From MFD00082-c5 sp963697995 (lineage in GTDB: Bacteria; Chlamydiota; Chlamydiia; Chlamydiales; JAJFMB01): a DNA stretch of 64,000 bases. The stretch covers positions 558,001-622,000 of the forward strand of contig OY969110.1 in the NCBI GenBank assembly GCA_963697995.1, in the 5' to 3' direction. The notes beneath the pieces were generated by a model that ran no database searches, was not told the origin of the DNA, and saw nothing but the letters and a program-made list of their open reading frames with translations. Position 1 is the stretch's first letter. Every line of letters starts with the position of its first letter. Both the position numbers and the translations under genes were made by a program. Shown here piece by piece: positions 21,382-30,653 of this stretch.

Positions 21382-22578
21382 TCACAACCAATTGATAAAA
21401 ATTTCCATACCGATGACGAAAAGAGAAAAAACAATTCCCACGATCAAAGCGATTTTTCCTCCTGGGGTCACATAAGAGGACTTGAGGTGAAGCCGGTATC
21501 TTGCCGAATACACCATTAGGCAAGGGAGGAGTCCTAAAAGGATCACGACGCCAAAAACACCGGCAGCTTCAAGAGCCGATAAAAAAGCCCTAGGATTTGT
21601 CAAAACAAAGACAAGTGGAGGGAAAAAAGTCATCAAAAAGAGGCCAAAACGACCCTGAGGATTTTTTTTGATTTTAAGCCCATCGGCCAAAAAATCAGTT
21701 AAACTAATCGAGACGCCAAGAAACGAGGTCGTGAGAGCAAAAAAGGTCAAAAAACTGGCCACAGTCCCAATGATGGGGCGATCAAGTAACCCTTTTAATA
21801 GCTCAGCCCCATGAGATCCTTTCGCATACCCCTCAATCACTCCAAAAGGGCCCTCTAAGGGAATCACACCAAGCGTCACGCACTCCCACAAAATGTAAAT
21901 GAGCAACGGAATCAAACTGCCGACCATAATCGCCCACTTTAACGCTTTGATGTCCTCTTTCAAGTAATGAACAAGAGTTGGAATAATGATTTGATACCCA
22001 AATGCAGTCGAAACCACTGAGACAGCAATCGGAAGGGCCCCTAATTGAGATTGAAGAAGTTTGTCCCATTCAACATGGGGTACAAGCAAAAAGATCAAAG
22101 CGAAAAATGAGATTGCAAGCCCTACCATTAATACGCGATTCAAAAGATCGACACTACGAGTCCCTTCATAGACAAAAAAACCAAAGAAAAGCATTAAAGG
22201 AAGAACTGCCACAAAATCGGGAGGAGTCCATTTAAAAAGGTGGGAGAAAGCATTTGCGGTGATCGATCCTCCGACTGCAATATACGCTGTCATCAGAGCG
22301 TAAAGTAAAAAAAGGTAAACGACCCAAGTTACAGCTTCTCCAATTGGACCCAGGGTGTGCCTTGCCATGGAAATGATATTGCCATGGCGCGCTTCTAATA
22401 AAGTGGCTTCGAGCATCAGAAAAGCGGTATAAGTCATGTACGCCCAAAACACTGAGAACAGCACAACTGAAGGGATAAATCCCAAAACTCCAGTCGCAAC
22501 TGGGAAGGCAAGCATAGCAACACCTACAGTTGTTCCCCCGATGAGCAAAATGCCGCCAATCACTTTTCCAATATCCAT
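21382..22578 (-). CDS. tyrP: Aromatic amino acid permease, TyrP/HAAAP family (copy 1)
   Basis: This is an inner-membrane transporter of about 11 hydrophobic helices, 398 residues. The opening IGGILLIGGTTVGVAML is the typical first unwound helix of the hydroxy/aromatic amino-acid permease (TyrP/Mtr/TnaB) family. It probably imports tyrosine or tryptophan with protons. It lies 3 nt downstream of a second paralogue and is surely co-transcribed with it. Known Chlamydia genomes also have two adjacent tyrP genes, so the pair is ancestral. The substrate split between the two copies cannot be read from sequence. Confidence 0.92.
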   Translation of the reverse strand: MDIGKVIGGILLIGGTTVGVAMLAFPVATGVLGFIPSVVLFSVFWAYMTYTAFLMLEATLLEARHGNIISMARHTLGPIGEAVTWVVYLFLLYALMTAYIAVGGSITANAFSHLFKWTPPDFVAVLPLMLFFGFFVYEGTRSVDLLNRVLMVGLAISFFALIFLLVPHVEWDKLLQSQLGALPIAVSVVSTAFGYQIIIPTLVHYLKEDIKALKWAIMVGSLIPLLIYILWECVTLGVIPLEGPFGVIEGYAKGSHGAELLKGLLDRPIIGTVASFLTFFALTTSFLGVSISLTDFLADGLKIKKNPQGRFGLFLMTFFPPLVFVLTNPRAFLSALEAAGVFGVVILLGLLPCLMVYSARYRLHLKSSYVTPGGKIALIVGIVFSLFVIGMEIFINWL

Positions 22579-22581
22579 AAC

Positions 22582-23781
22582 CTAAAAAAGCTCCTGTTTG
22601 ATGAGAAGACCCATGACCAGGAGGGAAAAACCTATCACTAGTAGCAAAGAGAAATTTCCACCGGGAACGATCTGGTGCCGTTTATCTGAAAGCACTTCTC
22701 TTTTTACAAAGACGGCAATGGCTGGCAAAATCCCAAACAGAGTCACTGCACCAAAACCACCGGCGTATTGCAAAGCAATTAAAAAAAGACGAGGAGACAC
22801 TAGAGAGAATAAAAATGGGGGGAGTAAAACAAGAGTGATGAGAAATAATTTTCCCGGTACATTTTTTTTGATTTTGAATCCATCGGCTAAAAAATCGACA
22901 AAACTTAAGGCTATGCTCAAAAGAGAGGTCATAATAGCAAAAAAAGCGAATCCTTGAGCGATATCTGAGATAAACGCTTTGCCAACAGCCTGTCTTAAAA
23001 CTCTTGTGGCCATATCCCCATCTTGTAGGGCCTGAGCAAGAGTCTCTGAACTATCAACTGGCACCAACCCTAAGATAAGCAATTGCCAAAGGATGTAAAT
23101 GAGAAGAGGAATGAGACTGCCAATCACAATTGTTTGAGTGAGTTTCTTTGAATCGTGATGCAAATAGGTCGTGAGAGTGGGCACTAAGTTGTGGTAACCA
23201 AACATGATCACCATTACAGAAAGAACCGGACCAGCTTTTGAAAAGTCCATTTTTTTTAACAGTTCCGGATCAATTTTTGGAAGACCAAAAATAATCAAAC
23301 AAAGGTAAGTCAAAAACAAACCGAGCATTAAAACGCGGTTACACTCGTCGACAAAAAAAGTGCCAAAAAAGATCAGTGCTGCAAAAAAAAGAAGAATCGG
23401 GATACTCCCTAAATGGGGAGGAAGAGACGTATTAAAAAAATCTTCAGCAAAATCGTTCATAAGAGCACCGGTGCCCGAAACATAAGCGACCAAAATGGAG
23501 TAGAAGAGGTAAAGGAAGAGACCCCAGGTAAGGGCTTTTCCTATAGACCCCAAGTACTTTTCAGCAATCGAGATCAAGCTCACCTCCTCTTTAAAGGAAA
23601 GATTCACTTCAAGAAGAAGCAGCCCCGTCACACACATGTAAAGCCAACAAAGAATGGAGAGGATTAGGGAGGGAACAAAACCGGCTAAAGCAGAAACGAC
23701 AGGGATCCCAAGCATTCCAGCCCCAATAGAGCAGCCTGCTACAAGTAAAACGGCCCCAAAAACACTTCCCTTCTGATTCAT
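22582..23781 (-). CDS. tyrP: Aromatic amino acid permease, TyrP/HAAAP family (copy 2)
   Basis: A 399-residue multi-pass membrane protein, paralogous along its whole length to the next gene; both share a GSLIPLLIYILW segment and a FLADG-x-KIKKN segment. The start VFGAVLLVAGCSIGAGMLGIP has the family's glycine-rich first helix. It is the promoter-proximal gene of the two-gene tyrP unit, and its upstream region is shared with the divergent oxidoreductase gene. The likely role is uptake of tyrosine or another aromatic amino acid from the host cell. Confidence 0.92.
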   Translation of the reverse strand: MNQKGSVFGAVLLVAGCSIGAGMLGIPVVSALAGFVPSLILSILCWLYMCVTGLLLLEVNLSFKEEVSLISIAEKYLGSIGKALTWGLFLYLFYSILVAYVSGTGALMNDFAEDFFNTSLPPHLGSIPILLFFAALIFFGTFFVDECNRVLMLGLFLTYLCLIIFGLPKIDPELLKKMDFSKAGPVLSVMVIMFGYHNLVPTLTTYLHHDSKKLTQTIVIGSLIPLLIYILWQLLILGLVPVDSSETLAQALQDGDMATRVLRQAVGKAFISDIAQGFAFFAIMTSLLSIALSFVDFLADGFKIKKNVPGKLFLITLVLLPPFLFSLVSPRLFLIALQYAGGFGAVTLFGILPAIAVFVKREVLSDKRHQIVPGGNFSLLLVIGFSLLVMGLLIKQELF

Positions 23782-23914
23782 TTAATTTTCTTTCTCCAAC
23801 GATATCCGGGTTATTCTAAAGGAATGGGAGGATTAAAGCAAGATTCCACTTTATTAAAAATTTAATTTACAAATTACATCTATATTCTTATAGTCATTTT
23901 AAAAGGAGCAAAAG

Positions 23915-24877
23915 ATGAGAGCTATAGTGATCGATCAATTTGGTGGCCCAGAAGTTTTAAGAGAAGCGGTTGTCGAGGAGCCTACTTGTCTTGAGAACGA
24001 GGTTCTTATCGAAGTGGCCTACTCGGGAGTCAATCCTGTCGATTGGAAAATCAGGGAGGGTCTTTTACAAAACAGGCTACCTTACGAATTTCCGATCATT
24101 TTGGGGTGGGATGTATCGGGAGTGGTCTCAAAAGTGGGCAGTGGCGTGACCTCGCTTAAGAAAGGAGATGAGGTAATGGCTTACTGTAGAAAACCTGTAG
24201 TTCACGCCGGATCATTAGCTGAGTTTATTGTTTTAGATGAGGCAGTTGTAGCTAAAAAGCCAAAAACACTCTCAATGGCAGAGGCTGCAAGCCTACCTTT
24301 AGTGAGCCTTACAGCCTGGCAGGCGCTTTTTGAGGAGGCCAAACTTAAAACCAAAGAAAAAATTCTGATTCACGCCGGTGCTGGGGGTGTGGGAGGGATG
24401 GCCATTCAATTTGCCCACAGAATAGGCGCTTTCGTGATCACAACGGCCTCTTCTAAAAACTTACCCTACGTAAAATCTCTTGGAGCTGATAAAGCGATCG
24501 ACTACAACGCTCAGTCATTTACCGACGAGATTCACAAAACGTTTAAAGAGGGAATCGATGTAGTTTTTGACTGTATTGGGGGAGATGCCCTTCTAAAAAG
24601 CCTAGAGGTGTTAAAAAAGGGGGGGCGTTTAGTGAGTATCGTGGAACCTTTAGATCCATCCCTTGGTAAGAAAAATGACATCAAAATCGGGTACACGTTT
24701 GTAAGACCTGACGGTAAGATGCTCCAAGAGATTGCCAACCTTTTTGGTGAGGGAAAACTTAAAATCCCCACAATTGAACAAATGGGCTTTGACGACATAA
24801 AAGAAGCGCAAGAAAAAATAAAAAAGGGACATACTCAAGGAAAAATTGTTTTAAAAAGCTGGAATAAAATACGTTAA
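23915..24877 (+). CDS. MDR-family NAD(P)H-dependent oxidoreductase (quinone-reductase-like)
   Basis: A 320-residue medium-chain dehydrogenase/reductase. The N-terminal GroES-like fold has YSGVNPVDWKIREG and GWDVSGVV; the Rossmann domain has HAGAGGVGGMAIQFA, an NADPH-type AxxGxxG motif. No cysteine-rich structural zinc lobe is seen, so it belongs with the zinc-independent quinone oxidoreductases rather than alcohol dehydrogenases. The substrate is probably a quinone or an alpha,beta-unsaturated carbonyl (inferred). A good Shine-Dalgarno (AAAAGGAG) precedes the ATG. It is a single gene, divergent from tyrP and convergent with rpoN. Confidence 0.88.
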   Translation: MRAIVIDQFGGPEVLREAVVEEPTCLENEVLIEVAYSGVNPVDWKIREGLLQNRLPYEFPIILGWDVSGVVSKVGSGVTSLKKGDEVMAYCRKPVVHAGSLAEFIVLDEAVVAKKPKTLSMAEAASLPLVSLTAWQALFEEAKLKTKEKILIHAGAGGVGGMAIQFAHRIGAFVITTASSKNLPYVKSLGADKAIDYNAQSFTDEIHKTFKEGIDVVFDCIGGDALLKSLEVLKKGGRLVSIVEPLDPSLGKKNDIKIGYTFVRPDGKMLQEIANLFGEGKLKIPTIEQMGFDDIKEAQEKIKKGHTQGKIVLKSWNKIR

Positions 24878-24946
24878 TGTTTTTTTAATCGGATTCTCAT
24901 GAAATGAGCCCCCTCTTTTAACCTAAGTTATCGGTTTTTAGTGAGA

Positions 24947-26302
24947 TCACCCTTTTTTTCGCTGTCTAGCATTGCCGATTTTAAGTAGCTCACGAAATTT
25001 GGCAATCGTTCTTCTCGCCACCTGAAAACCACTCTCCCTCAAAAGACCTGCCAAATGCTCATCCGAATAGGGCTTCATCTTATCTTCCCCCTCAATTAAA
25101 CCAACCAGTGCCTCTTCAATCGCCTTAGATGAAACCGCTTCCCCCTGCTCTGTCATATATTTTGTGCTGAAAAAATACTTTAAAGGGAAAATCCCTTTAG
25201 AGCACTCAAGGTATTTATTGGCAGCAGCTCTTGCCACAGTCGATTCATGAACTCCTAAACAAGAGGCCGCCTCCTTCATCGTCTCGGGAACAATTTGCCC
25301 TCCCTCCTCAAGAAAAAAATCGCGCTGCTTATCAATCAGGTATTTTCCTAACGCTTGAAGTGTCTTCTGCCTTTCGTTTAACGACCGAAGAAGACCTCTT
25401 ACCGTTTGAAGGCTTTCTAATATCGACTCTCTCTCCCCTTTATCGATCGCTTTTTTAAGATAAGCCAAATATTTTTGATTTAACGAAAAGGTGGGCAAAA
25501 TATCGTCCCCTTTAAACTCCAAACGCACCTCACACCCAGCAACAATCACAGTAAAATCGGGAATAATGGTTTCCCCTTGAGCTGCAAAATGAGCCGTTGG
25601 TGAAAACTGCAACCTTTTCATACAAATTTCCATCTGCCCTCTTAAATCAGACTCCTCAATTCCAAGCTCTTTTGAAATTTTTCCCCACTGATTTTTGAGA
25701 AGAAGATCGAAATGATTGGCAATCACACTATAGGAGGGTGTGCCCGCCTTTCCAAAAGCTTTTAACTGAATCAAAAAACACTCCTGAAGAGTTCTGGCTC
25801 CAACCCCCACAGGATCAAATGTTTGAATCACTTTTAAAATCGACTCGGCATTAGGGGGGAGATCTGCCTCTTGAATAAAACCTCTCTCATCAATGTGTCC
25901 AATAATCATCTCTGCTAGGGGAAGATCCTCTTTTGGAAGGGCGCATTTGGCCTGATTCATCAAATGTTGAAATAAAGAAATTTTTTGAGGTAAATACCTT
26001 TCCATCAAATTATCATTTCTTAAATGATCAACTTTTCCTTTAACCTCTCTTTCAAGGCGACAAAAGAGAGCTAAATCAGCCTCGTCAAATAAGGAATCGT
26101 TGTCGATTTCAACTAGGGGGTTTTCCATTAAAGTCTGATAAACTTCTTGAGAGAGTTCTAAATGGGGCATTTGCAAAAAACGAAGAGACTGCTGCATCTG
26201 ATGACTCATCATCAAATGTTGCATCTGTTTAACACTCATACCTTGCTTAAAATCAAGGTGTTGAGAAAAAGAAAAACCCATATCCCCTCCATGGGTATTC
26301 AT
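24947..26302 (-). CDS. rpoN: RNA polymerase sigma-54 factor
   Basis: The 451-residue protein directs RNA polymerase to -24/-12 promoters and needs an AAA+ activator. The N-terminus has the glutamine/methionine-rich region I (KQMQHLMMSHQMQQSLRFLQ) that contacts the activator. The middle holds the core-binding domain. The C-terminus carries a helix-turn-helix (CLGVHESTVARAA) and the RpoN box ARRTIAKFRE at about residues 429-438. Chlamydiae use sigma-54 for a late developmental regulon with the AtoC/AtoS pair; no activator gene is in this window. The start at MNTHGGDMGF could also be the methionine seven codons later. Confidence 0.96.
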   Translation of the reverse strand: MNTHGGDMGFSFSQHLDFKQGMSVKQMQHLMMSHQMQQSLRFLQMPHLELSQEVYQTLMENPLVEIDNDSLFDEADLALFCRLEREVKGKVDHLRNDNLMERYLPQKISLFQHLMNQAKCALPKEDLPLAEMIIGHIDERGFIQEADLPPNAESILKVIQTFDPVGVGARTLQECFLIQLKAFGKAGTPSYSVIANHFDLLLKNQWGKISKELGIEESDLRGQMEICMKRLQFSPTAHFAAQGETIIPDFTVIVAGCEVRLEFKGDDILPTFSLNQKYLAYLKKAIDKGERESILESLQTVRGLLRSLNERQKTLQALGKYLIDKQRDFFLEEGGQIVPETMKEAASCLGVHESTVARAAANKYLECSKGIFPLKYFFSTKYMTEQGEAVSSKAIEEALVGLIEGEDKMKPYSDEHLAGLLRESGFQVARRTIAKFRELLKIGNARQRKKG

Positions 26303-26378
26303 GCCAGAAAAGAGAATTTTAAGATATAAACCTAAGTTGTGGATTTATCTCTTTGAGCTTCAGAATGTTAAGAAAGTT

Positions 26379-26552
26379 ATGACTTAAGCTAGTCAGGCTT
26401 GAAAAAGTAAGGGTTCCTTGAGAGACATTTGCAGTTAACGAGGAGGAGAGACATCCCCTATTTTGCAAGGTTTAATGATATGGCAAAGAGAAAAGCTCTA
26501 AAATTTCGCGAATGGAACCCTTACTTTTTCAGGGCCGACTAGCTTAAGTCAT
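26379..26552. repeat. MITE-like element copy A, with extended 37-nt inverted ends
   Basis: A 174-bp element between thyX and rpoN. Left end 26379-26415 and right end 26516-26552 are inverted copies with three mismatches. The inner part is the family end (AGTCGGCCCTGAAAAAGT plus AAGGGTT); the outer 12 nt (ATGACTTAAGCT) extend the match beyond the usual family boundary. The interior shares GCAGTTAACGAGGA and the TTTTGCAAGGTTTA region with the other copies but lacks the right-hand half of the long form. The transcript would fold into a long hairpin that could uncouple thyX from rpoN. Confidence 0.85.
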
Positions 26553-26600
26553 GAAGCGTTTTTTTTTAAGTTCTACCTCAAATGGATGAAGCGTAACACA

Positions 26601-28232
26601 TTAAGCTCCAGCCACTTTCAACTTCTCTTCCTTGCGAATCTCTTGAGATAGGCGTCCAAGCTCATGCCCTTCAAAATCGACAAACTTAAAGAAAGGCGCA
26701 AAAAGGGGTTCCTCTTCAGAAACTAAACGCGCCATCTCTTGGGCGACAAACCTGTAACCTGCGTGTCCAGCGGCCTGGGAGCGAAGCTCTGTTAACCACT
26801 GAAGAGCTCTTAAATTCAGAGTGAAATACCATCTTATGTTGTACGCCATCGGCACAATGTATTGTGCTTCTTCCGGAAACTCTTCAGCAATCACAAGATA
26901 CGCCTCTTTCGCCTTCTCAAGCGCCGCTCTATAATCTGCCTCAAAAGGGGTCCCTATGAGCTCTTTTGGAATATAATACCCTAAATGGCAAGTTAGAAGC
27001 TGTCTCTCCTGCGTCAACATCCTGTGGCGGTGTAAATCGCGGTAGATCCCAAAATCTGCGATGATTTCAAAGGTAAATGTTGCATTCTCAAGCGCTCTTG
27101 GCGATTTTTGCCGTCTGTTTTTCCTCGATGAGGCTGCCGCTTGTAAAATTTCTGCAATCTCTTGAGGCTTTAAAGTGGAGATCTGTTTTTTTAAATCAAA
27201 AAGTCCTTTGTCCGAAACCGCAAAAAGAAGAGCAGCTGCCACTTTATTTACCCCCTCTTCATCTTTATACAAAAGACGAACTCCTCCTTGAGAGGACGTT
27301 TCTCTAAAATGGGTCAATTTATCCGCAATATGGGCAATATTTTCAGTTAACTTTTCGTGGAACGACTGGTAGGCCTTATCGGTGTGGTGCTCAGGATCCC
27401 CTCGTCTTACAAAAGAGGGAATCACTTTAGAAAGCTCCTCATACGATCTTCGACCAATCTCTTTTAATTCGGCTAGCGGATGGGCATTTAACTTGTGCAA
27501 AACTCCTTCAAAAAAGCGCCCATTTCCAAAAACACCCATATTCGTAAGAGTCGCTGTCGGAAGAAGTCCCCGTAAACAATCGAGCACTTTAGCGCGAATG
27601 GCCGCGTTGTAGGCCGTTTTTGAGACCTCCTCGGCTCTTGGATTGGCCGCTTCAAAGCTTGCTGTTAATGGGGGTATCAACTTTTGATACACATCAAAGA
27701 GGTGATTACATGTCGATAAATAAAGATCGCGGTAAGCACTTGTTAAAATCACAGGCTCCCGGTAAAAAAGGTATTCGCCATTAATTTTTTGATCAAAATA
27801 AATGTATCTCGTCGATTTTTCAAGAGGTGATCCCCCAATTCTTGCATCTTGAATCACTTTTGCCGCAAGCATCGAGATGTTCTCGATAGCCATATGCGCC
27901 CCCCCAAGCTCCCCAATTGAGTCATCGCCATACCCATCTAAAATCCGGTCGTAAAAACTCTGCGCCTTTTTTATCGCATCGATTTGGGAGTTAAGAACCT
28001 CTTTTCCACCGGCAATCTCTGAAAAGGCCGCTTCCGCATCATTTCCGATAAATTCTTTTAAAAGAAGGGAGCGCAGCCCGAGTGTCGAGCGGGAGTACCT
28101 AGAAAAAAGGGCTCCTTTAATCACTTCGGGTAAATTCCTTAAAACAAAGACTTGTCCCGTAGTATTCGTTACAAAATGGTTGAGTAGCTCCATTTGCTTT
28201 TCGGTAAACTCTTCATAATGCTCTTCAAACAT
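26601..28232 (-). CDS. thyX: ThyX-like double-domain protein (flavin-dependent thymidylate synthase family)
   Basis: The 543 residues are about twice a normal ThyX and read as two ThyX-like halves. The N-terminal half has GYGDDSIGELGGAHMA and EKSTRYIYFD (about residue 137). The C-terminal half has the family core DFGIYRDLHRHRMLTQERQ (about residues 395-411). ThyX makes dTMP from dUMP using FAD, NADPH and methylene-folate. The usual signature is RHR followed seven residues later by serine; here that position is leucine, so catalysis is not assured. Double-length ThyX homologues are known in chlamydiae. A strong AGGAGGA site precedes the ATG. It is followed by element A and rpoN. Confidence 0.8.
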   Translation of the reverse strand: MFEEHYEEFTEKQMELLNHFVTNTTGQVFVLRNLPEVIKGALFSRYSRSTLGLRSLLLKEFIGNDAEAAFSEIAGGKEVLNSQIDAIKKAQSFYDRILDGYGDDSIGELGGAHMAIENISMLAAKVIQDARIGGSPLEKSTRYIYFDQKINGEYLFYREPVILTSAYRDLYLSTCNHLFDVYQKLIPPLTASFEAANPRAEEVSKTAYNAAIRAKVLDCLRGLLPTATLTNMGVFGNGRFFEGVLHKLNAHPLAELKEIGRRSYEELSKVIPSFVRRGDPEHHTDKAYQSFHEKLTENIAHIADKLTHFRETSSQGGVRLLYKDEEGVNKVAAALLFAVSDKGLFDLKKQISTLKPQEIAEILQAAASSRKNRRQKSPRALENATFTFEIIADFGIYRDLHRHRMLTQERQLLTCHLGYYIPKELIGTPFEADYRAALEKAKEAYLVIAEEFPEEAQYIVPMAYNIRWYFTLNLRALQWLTELRSQAAGHAGYRFVAQEMARLVSEEEPLFAPFFKFVDFEGHELGRLSQEIRKEEKLKVAGA

Positions 28233-28341
28233 GAGAATGATTCCTCCTCTTAAGAACTCATAAGATTGCCACAGTTAACCTGCTTTGGCAAGAAGAATTC
28301 AAGTTGACAACCTCAAAAGAACCTCATAAAATGCTTTAATT

Positions 28342-28618
28342 GTCGGCCCTGAAAAAGTAAGGGTTCCTTGAGAAAAATTTGCAGTTAACGAGGAAGAGAG
28401 ACATAGCCTATTTTGCAAGGTTTATTTATATGACAATGAGAAAAGCTTAAAAATTTCGCGAATGGAACACGCACTCTCCAAAGAAAAAGTGATCCTTTTG
28501 CAACAAAAAAAGCGGTGAGCGACGATCCAAACCCTTTTCTCAAGGTTTGGTGAGGAGTAAAACGCATTTTTTGTCAAAAGGGGCACTTTTTATTGGAGAG
28601 GACTTTTTCAGAGCCGAC
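28342..28618. repeat. MITE-like element copy B (full-length form)
   Basis: A 277-bp element occupying most of the 408-bp gap between the divergent thyX and HExxH-protein genes. Left end GTCGGCCCTGAAAAAGT and right end ACTTTTTCAGAGCCGAC are inverted repeats with one mismatch. Internal landmarks are GCAGTTAACGAGGA, AATTTCGCGAATGGAAC and CAAAAGGGGCACTTTTTATT. It encodes no transposase. The remaining flanks (28233-28341 and 28619-28640) hold the thyX leader and a ribosome site, AAAGGAAG, for the next gene. Confidence 0.9.
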
Positions 28619-28640
28619 TTAATAAAGGAAGTTCTCTTAC

Positions 28641-29378
28641 ATGTTAGAACTAAATCGGTTAGGTCTTTTTCCCGGGCCAAAAGAGGAGGAGAAGGCTTTT
28701 GAAAAAAGAGTCTTACTCTCCTTGTCAAAAAAGGGAAATGAAGAAATCCCCTCCATAGAAAAATATGGAATTTGCCCCTCATGGATCTTTATCAATTACA
28801 GCAACAAAGGGCTTCTTCCCTGGGAAGGGGGGTGCACCTGGATTTTTGAGGAAAATGGCGTAATCAATACCACTCTCCAGCTAAGACGCCTCTTTAAGCA
28901 TAAAAAAAAATACCTAAAACTCTATGACAAACAAGAAATTTTAATACATGAACTGGTCCACATTGGACGAATCGCCTTTGATGAACCAAAATTTGAAGAG
29001 TTTTTAGCTTATAGAACAAGTCCTAACGCCTTTCGGCGCGAGTTCTCTAACATGATCGAACACTCCTACGAACCCCTACTTTTTTTAATACCCCTGTTCT
29101 TGATCAACTTATTTTTACCCATTTACTTTAACTTGCTGCCCTTAACCCTTTTAATAGGGGCTTTTTTCCGCTCAAAAAAAAGAAAAAAAACGTTTGAAGA
29201 AGCAAAAAAACGGTTAAAACCCCTTTTTAAAGAAGATAGCGAGCCTTTTCTTTACCGGTTAACAGATGATGAAATTATTTTTTGTGCTGAACACACTTTG
29301 GAGCAGATTTTAGAAAAATTTTCAGAAAACTCTTTTAGATACCGCTTCTTACGAAGCTGCTACCCCTATTTGAATTAA
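28641..29378 (+). CDS. Membrane protein with HExxH zinc-protease-like motif
   Basis: A 245-residue protein I cannot name. It has HELVH at residues 103-107, with acidic residues (E119/E120, KFEEFLAYR) placed where a third zinc ligand could be. Residues about 145-176 form one or two strongly hydrophobic membrane segments, followed by a basic KKRKK stretch. This is the arrangement of a small membrane-anchored zincin-like peptidase, but there is no family assignment. An AAAGGAAG ribosome site precedes the ATG. Its 3' end overlaps the convergent rlmN by 30 nt. It begins 22 nt after MITE-like copy B. Confidence 0.7.
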   Translation: MLELNRLGLFPGPKEEEKAFEKRVLLSLSKKGNEEIPSIEKYGICPSWIFINYSNKGLLPWEGGCTWIFEENGVINTTLQLRRLFKHKKKYLKLYDKQEILIHELVHIGRIAFDEPKFEEFLAYRTSPNAFRREFSNMIEHSYEPLLFLIPLFLINLFLPIYFNLLPLTLLIGAFFRSKKRKKTFEEAKKRLKPLFKEDSEPFLYRLTDDEIIFCAEHTLEQILEKFSENSFRYRFLRSCYPYLN

Positions 29379-30449
29379 GCTTTTTCGCTCTCTTCTTAAA
29401 ACTCTTGGGTCTTTATCGAGCTCATCTTGTTTTTTAGCCGCAAGCTGGCCACACCCCCCGCTCACATCTTGTCCACGGCTATACCGAATCGGTGCGGGAA
29501 TATCTCTTAAGGACAAATAACTTTGAAAAGCCCTCAAGCTCTCCTCTTCAGAGGGGTGCATTTCAACCCCTGGAAAATGATTAATAGGTATCAAATTGAC
29601 TTTAGCTTTTAGCCCATGCACAAACTTAACCAGTTTTTTAGCATCGGCTATCTGGTCGTTGACTCCACGAATCATCACATACTCAAAAGTGATCCCGCCC
29701 CTTTTGCAAAAAGGATACTCCAAAAGAGCCTCTTTCAAATCCTTTAATGGGTAGCGCCTATTAACGGGCATCAGGCGAGATCTTTTTTCATCATCTGCGT
29801 TGTGAAGTGAGATCGCAAGCCTTACCGGAAACACCTGCCCAAGCCGCTTAATTTCTGGTATTAAACCAGAGGTCGACACGGTCACTCTCTCTTTAGAAAG
29901 ACCAAACGCTTGTTTGTCGCACATCAGCTTGCAAGCTCCAACCACTTCATCAAAATTATCAAGCGGCTCCCCCATTCCCATATAAACGACATTTGAAATG
30001 CGCGTTTTGCCTTCAAGAAGCTGATTGGCTAAAATAAGCTGCGATACAATCTCCCCTTGGGTTAAATTCCGAGAGAGCCCCATCTTACCCGTCTGACAAA
30101 AAGTACATCCCATGCGGCATCCGACCTGAGAGCTGATACACAAAGTGGCCCGATTGTCATAGGGCATAATCACCATCTCATAAAGAAGCTCATCTTTTGT
30201 TTTTAAAAGAATTTTTTGAGATAAATCTTTTGACAGAAGCCTTGCTTCAATTTTGGGCAAATCGAAATGGAAATGGTTAGAGAGTTCATCTCGTAAAGGC
30301 TGACTTAGATTAGTGAATTGTTGGGCTGAAAGAACCCCTTTTTTATAAACCCAGTCAAAAATTTGCTTTGCAACAAAAGTAGGGAGTGCCTTTTTAGCCA
30401 ACCAATCAGTTAACTGTTCGAAGGATAAATCAAAAAATAAGCTCTTCAT
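29349..30449 (-). CDS. rlmN: 23S rRNA (adenine2503-C2)/tRNA (A37) methyltransferase RlmN
   Basis: This radical-SAM enzyme methylates C2 of A2503 in 23S rRNA and of A37 in some tRNAs. The CxxxCxxC cluster motif is visible as CRMGCTFC (about residues 109-116), and YMGMGEPLDN is the family's conserved segment. The C-terminal region has RYSRGQDVSGGCGQL, containing the methylation cysteine typical of RlmN. I start it at the ATG at 30449 (MKSLFFDL), which has GGAG at good spacing, rather than 16 codons upstream. That gives 366 residues, normal for the family. It overlaps the convergent HExxH gene by 30 nt. Confidence 0.95.
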   Translation of the reverse strand: MKSLFFDLSFEQLTDWLAKKALPTFVAKQIFDWVYKKGVLSAQQFTNLSQPLRDELSNHFHFDLPKIEARLLSKDLSQKILLKTKDELLYEMVIMPYDNRATLCISSQVGCRMGCTFCQTGKMGLSRNLTQGEIVSQLILANQLLEGKTRISNVVYMGMGEPLDNFDEVVGACKLMCDKQAFGLSKERVTVSTSGLIPEIKRLGQVFPVRLAISLHNADDEKRSRLMPVNRRYPLKDLKEALLEYPFCKRGGITFEYVMIRGVNDQIADAKKLVKFVHGLKAKVNLIPINHFPGVEMHPSEEESLRAFQSYLSLRDIPAPIRYSRGQDVSGGCGQLAAKKQDELDKDPRVLRRERKSLIQIGVAAS

Positions 30450-30653
30450 AAAAAACTCCAAAAAAAGATTGTAACTAAAACTCTTATTTTTTAACAAGGT
30501 TTATTATTTTGAAATAGGATTCAATTGTAAAAATTTGATTTTAGAAAAAGAGGGTAAGTTCGGGAAAAGAATTTCCAGATAGGTTCGTAGTTTACATGAA
30601 ATATCAGAGACGCTACACTAACGCTTTATAAGTATATAAGGATTATCTCTGTT

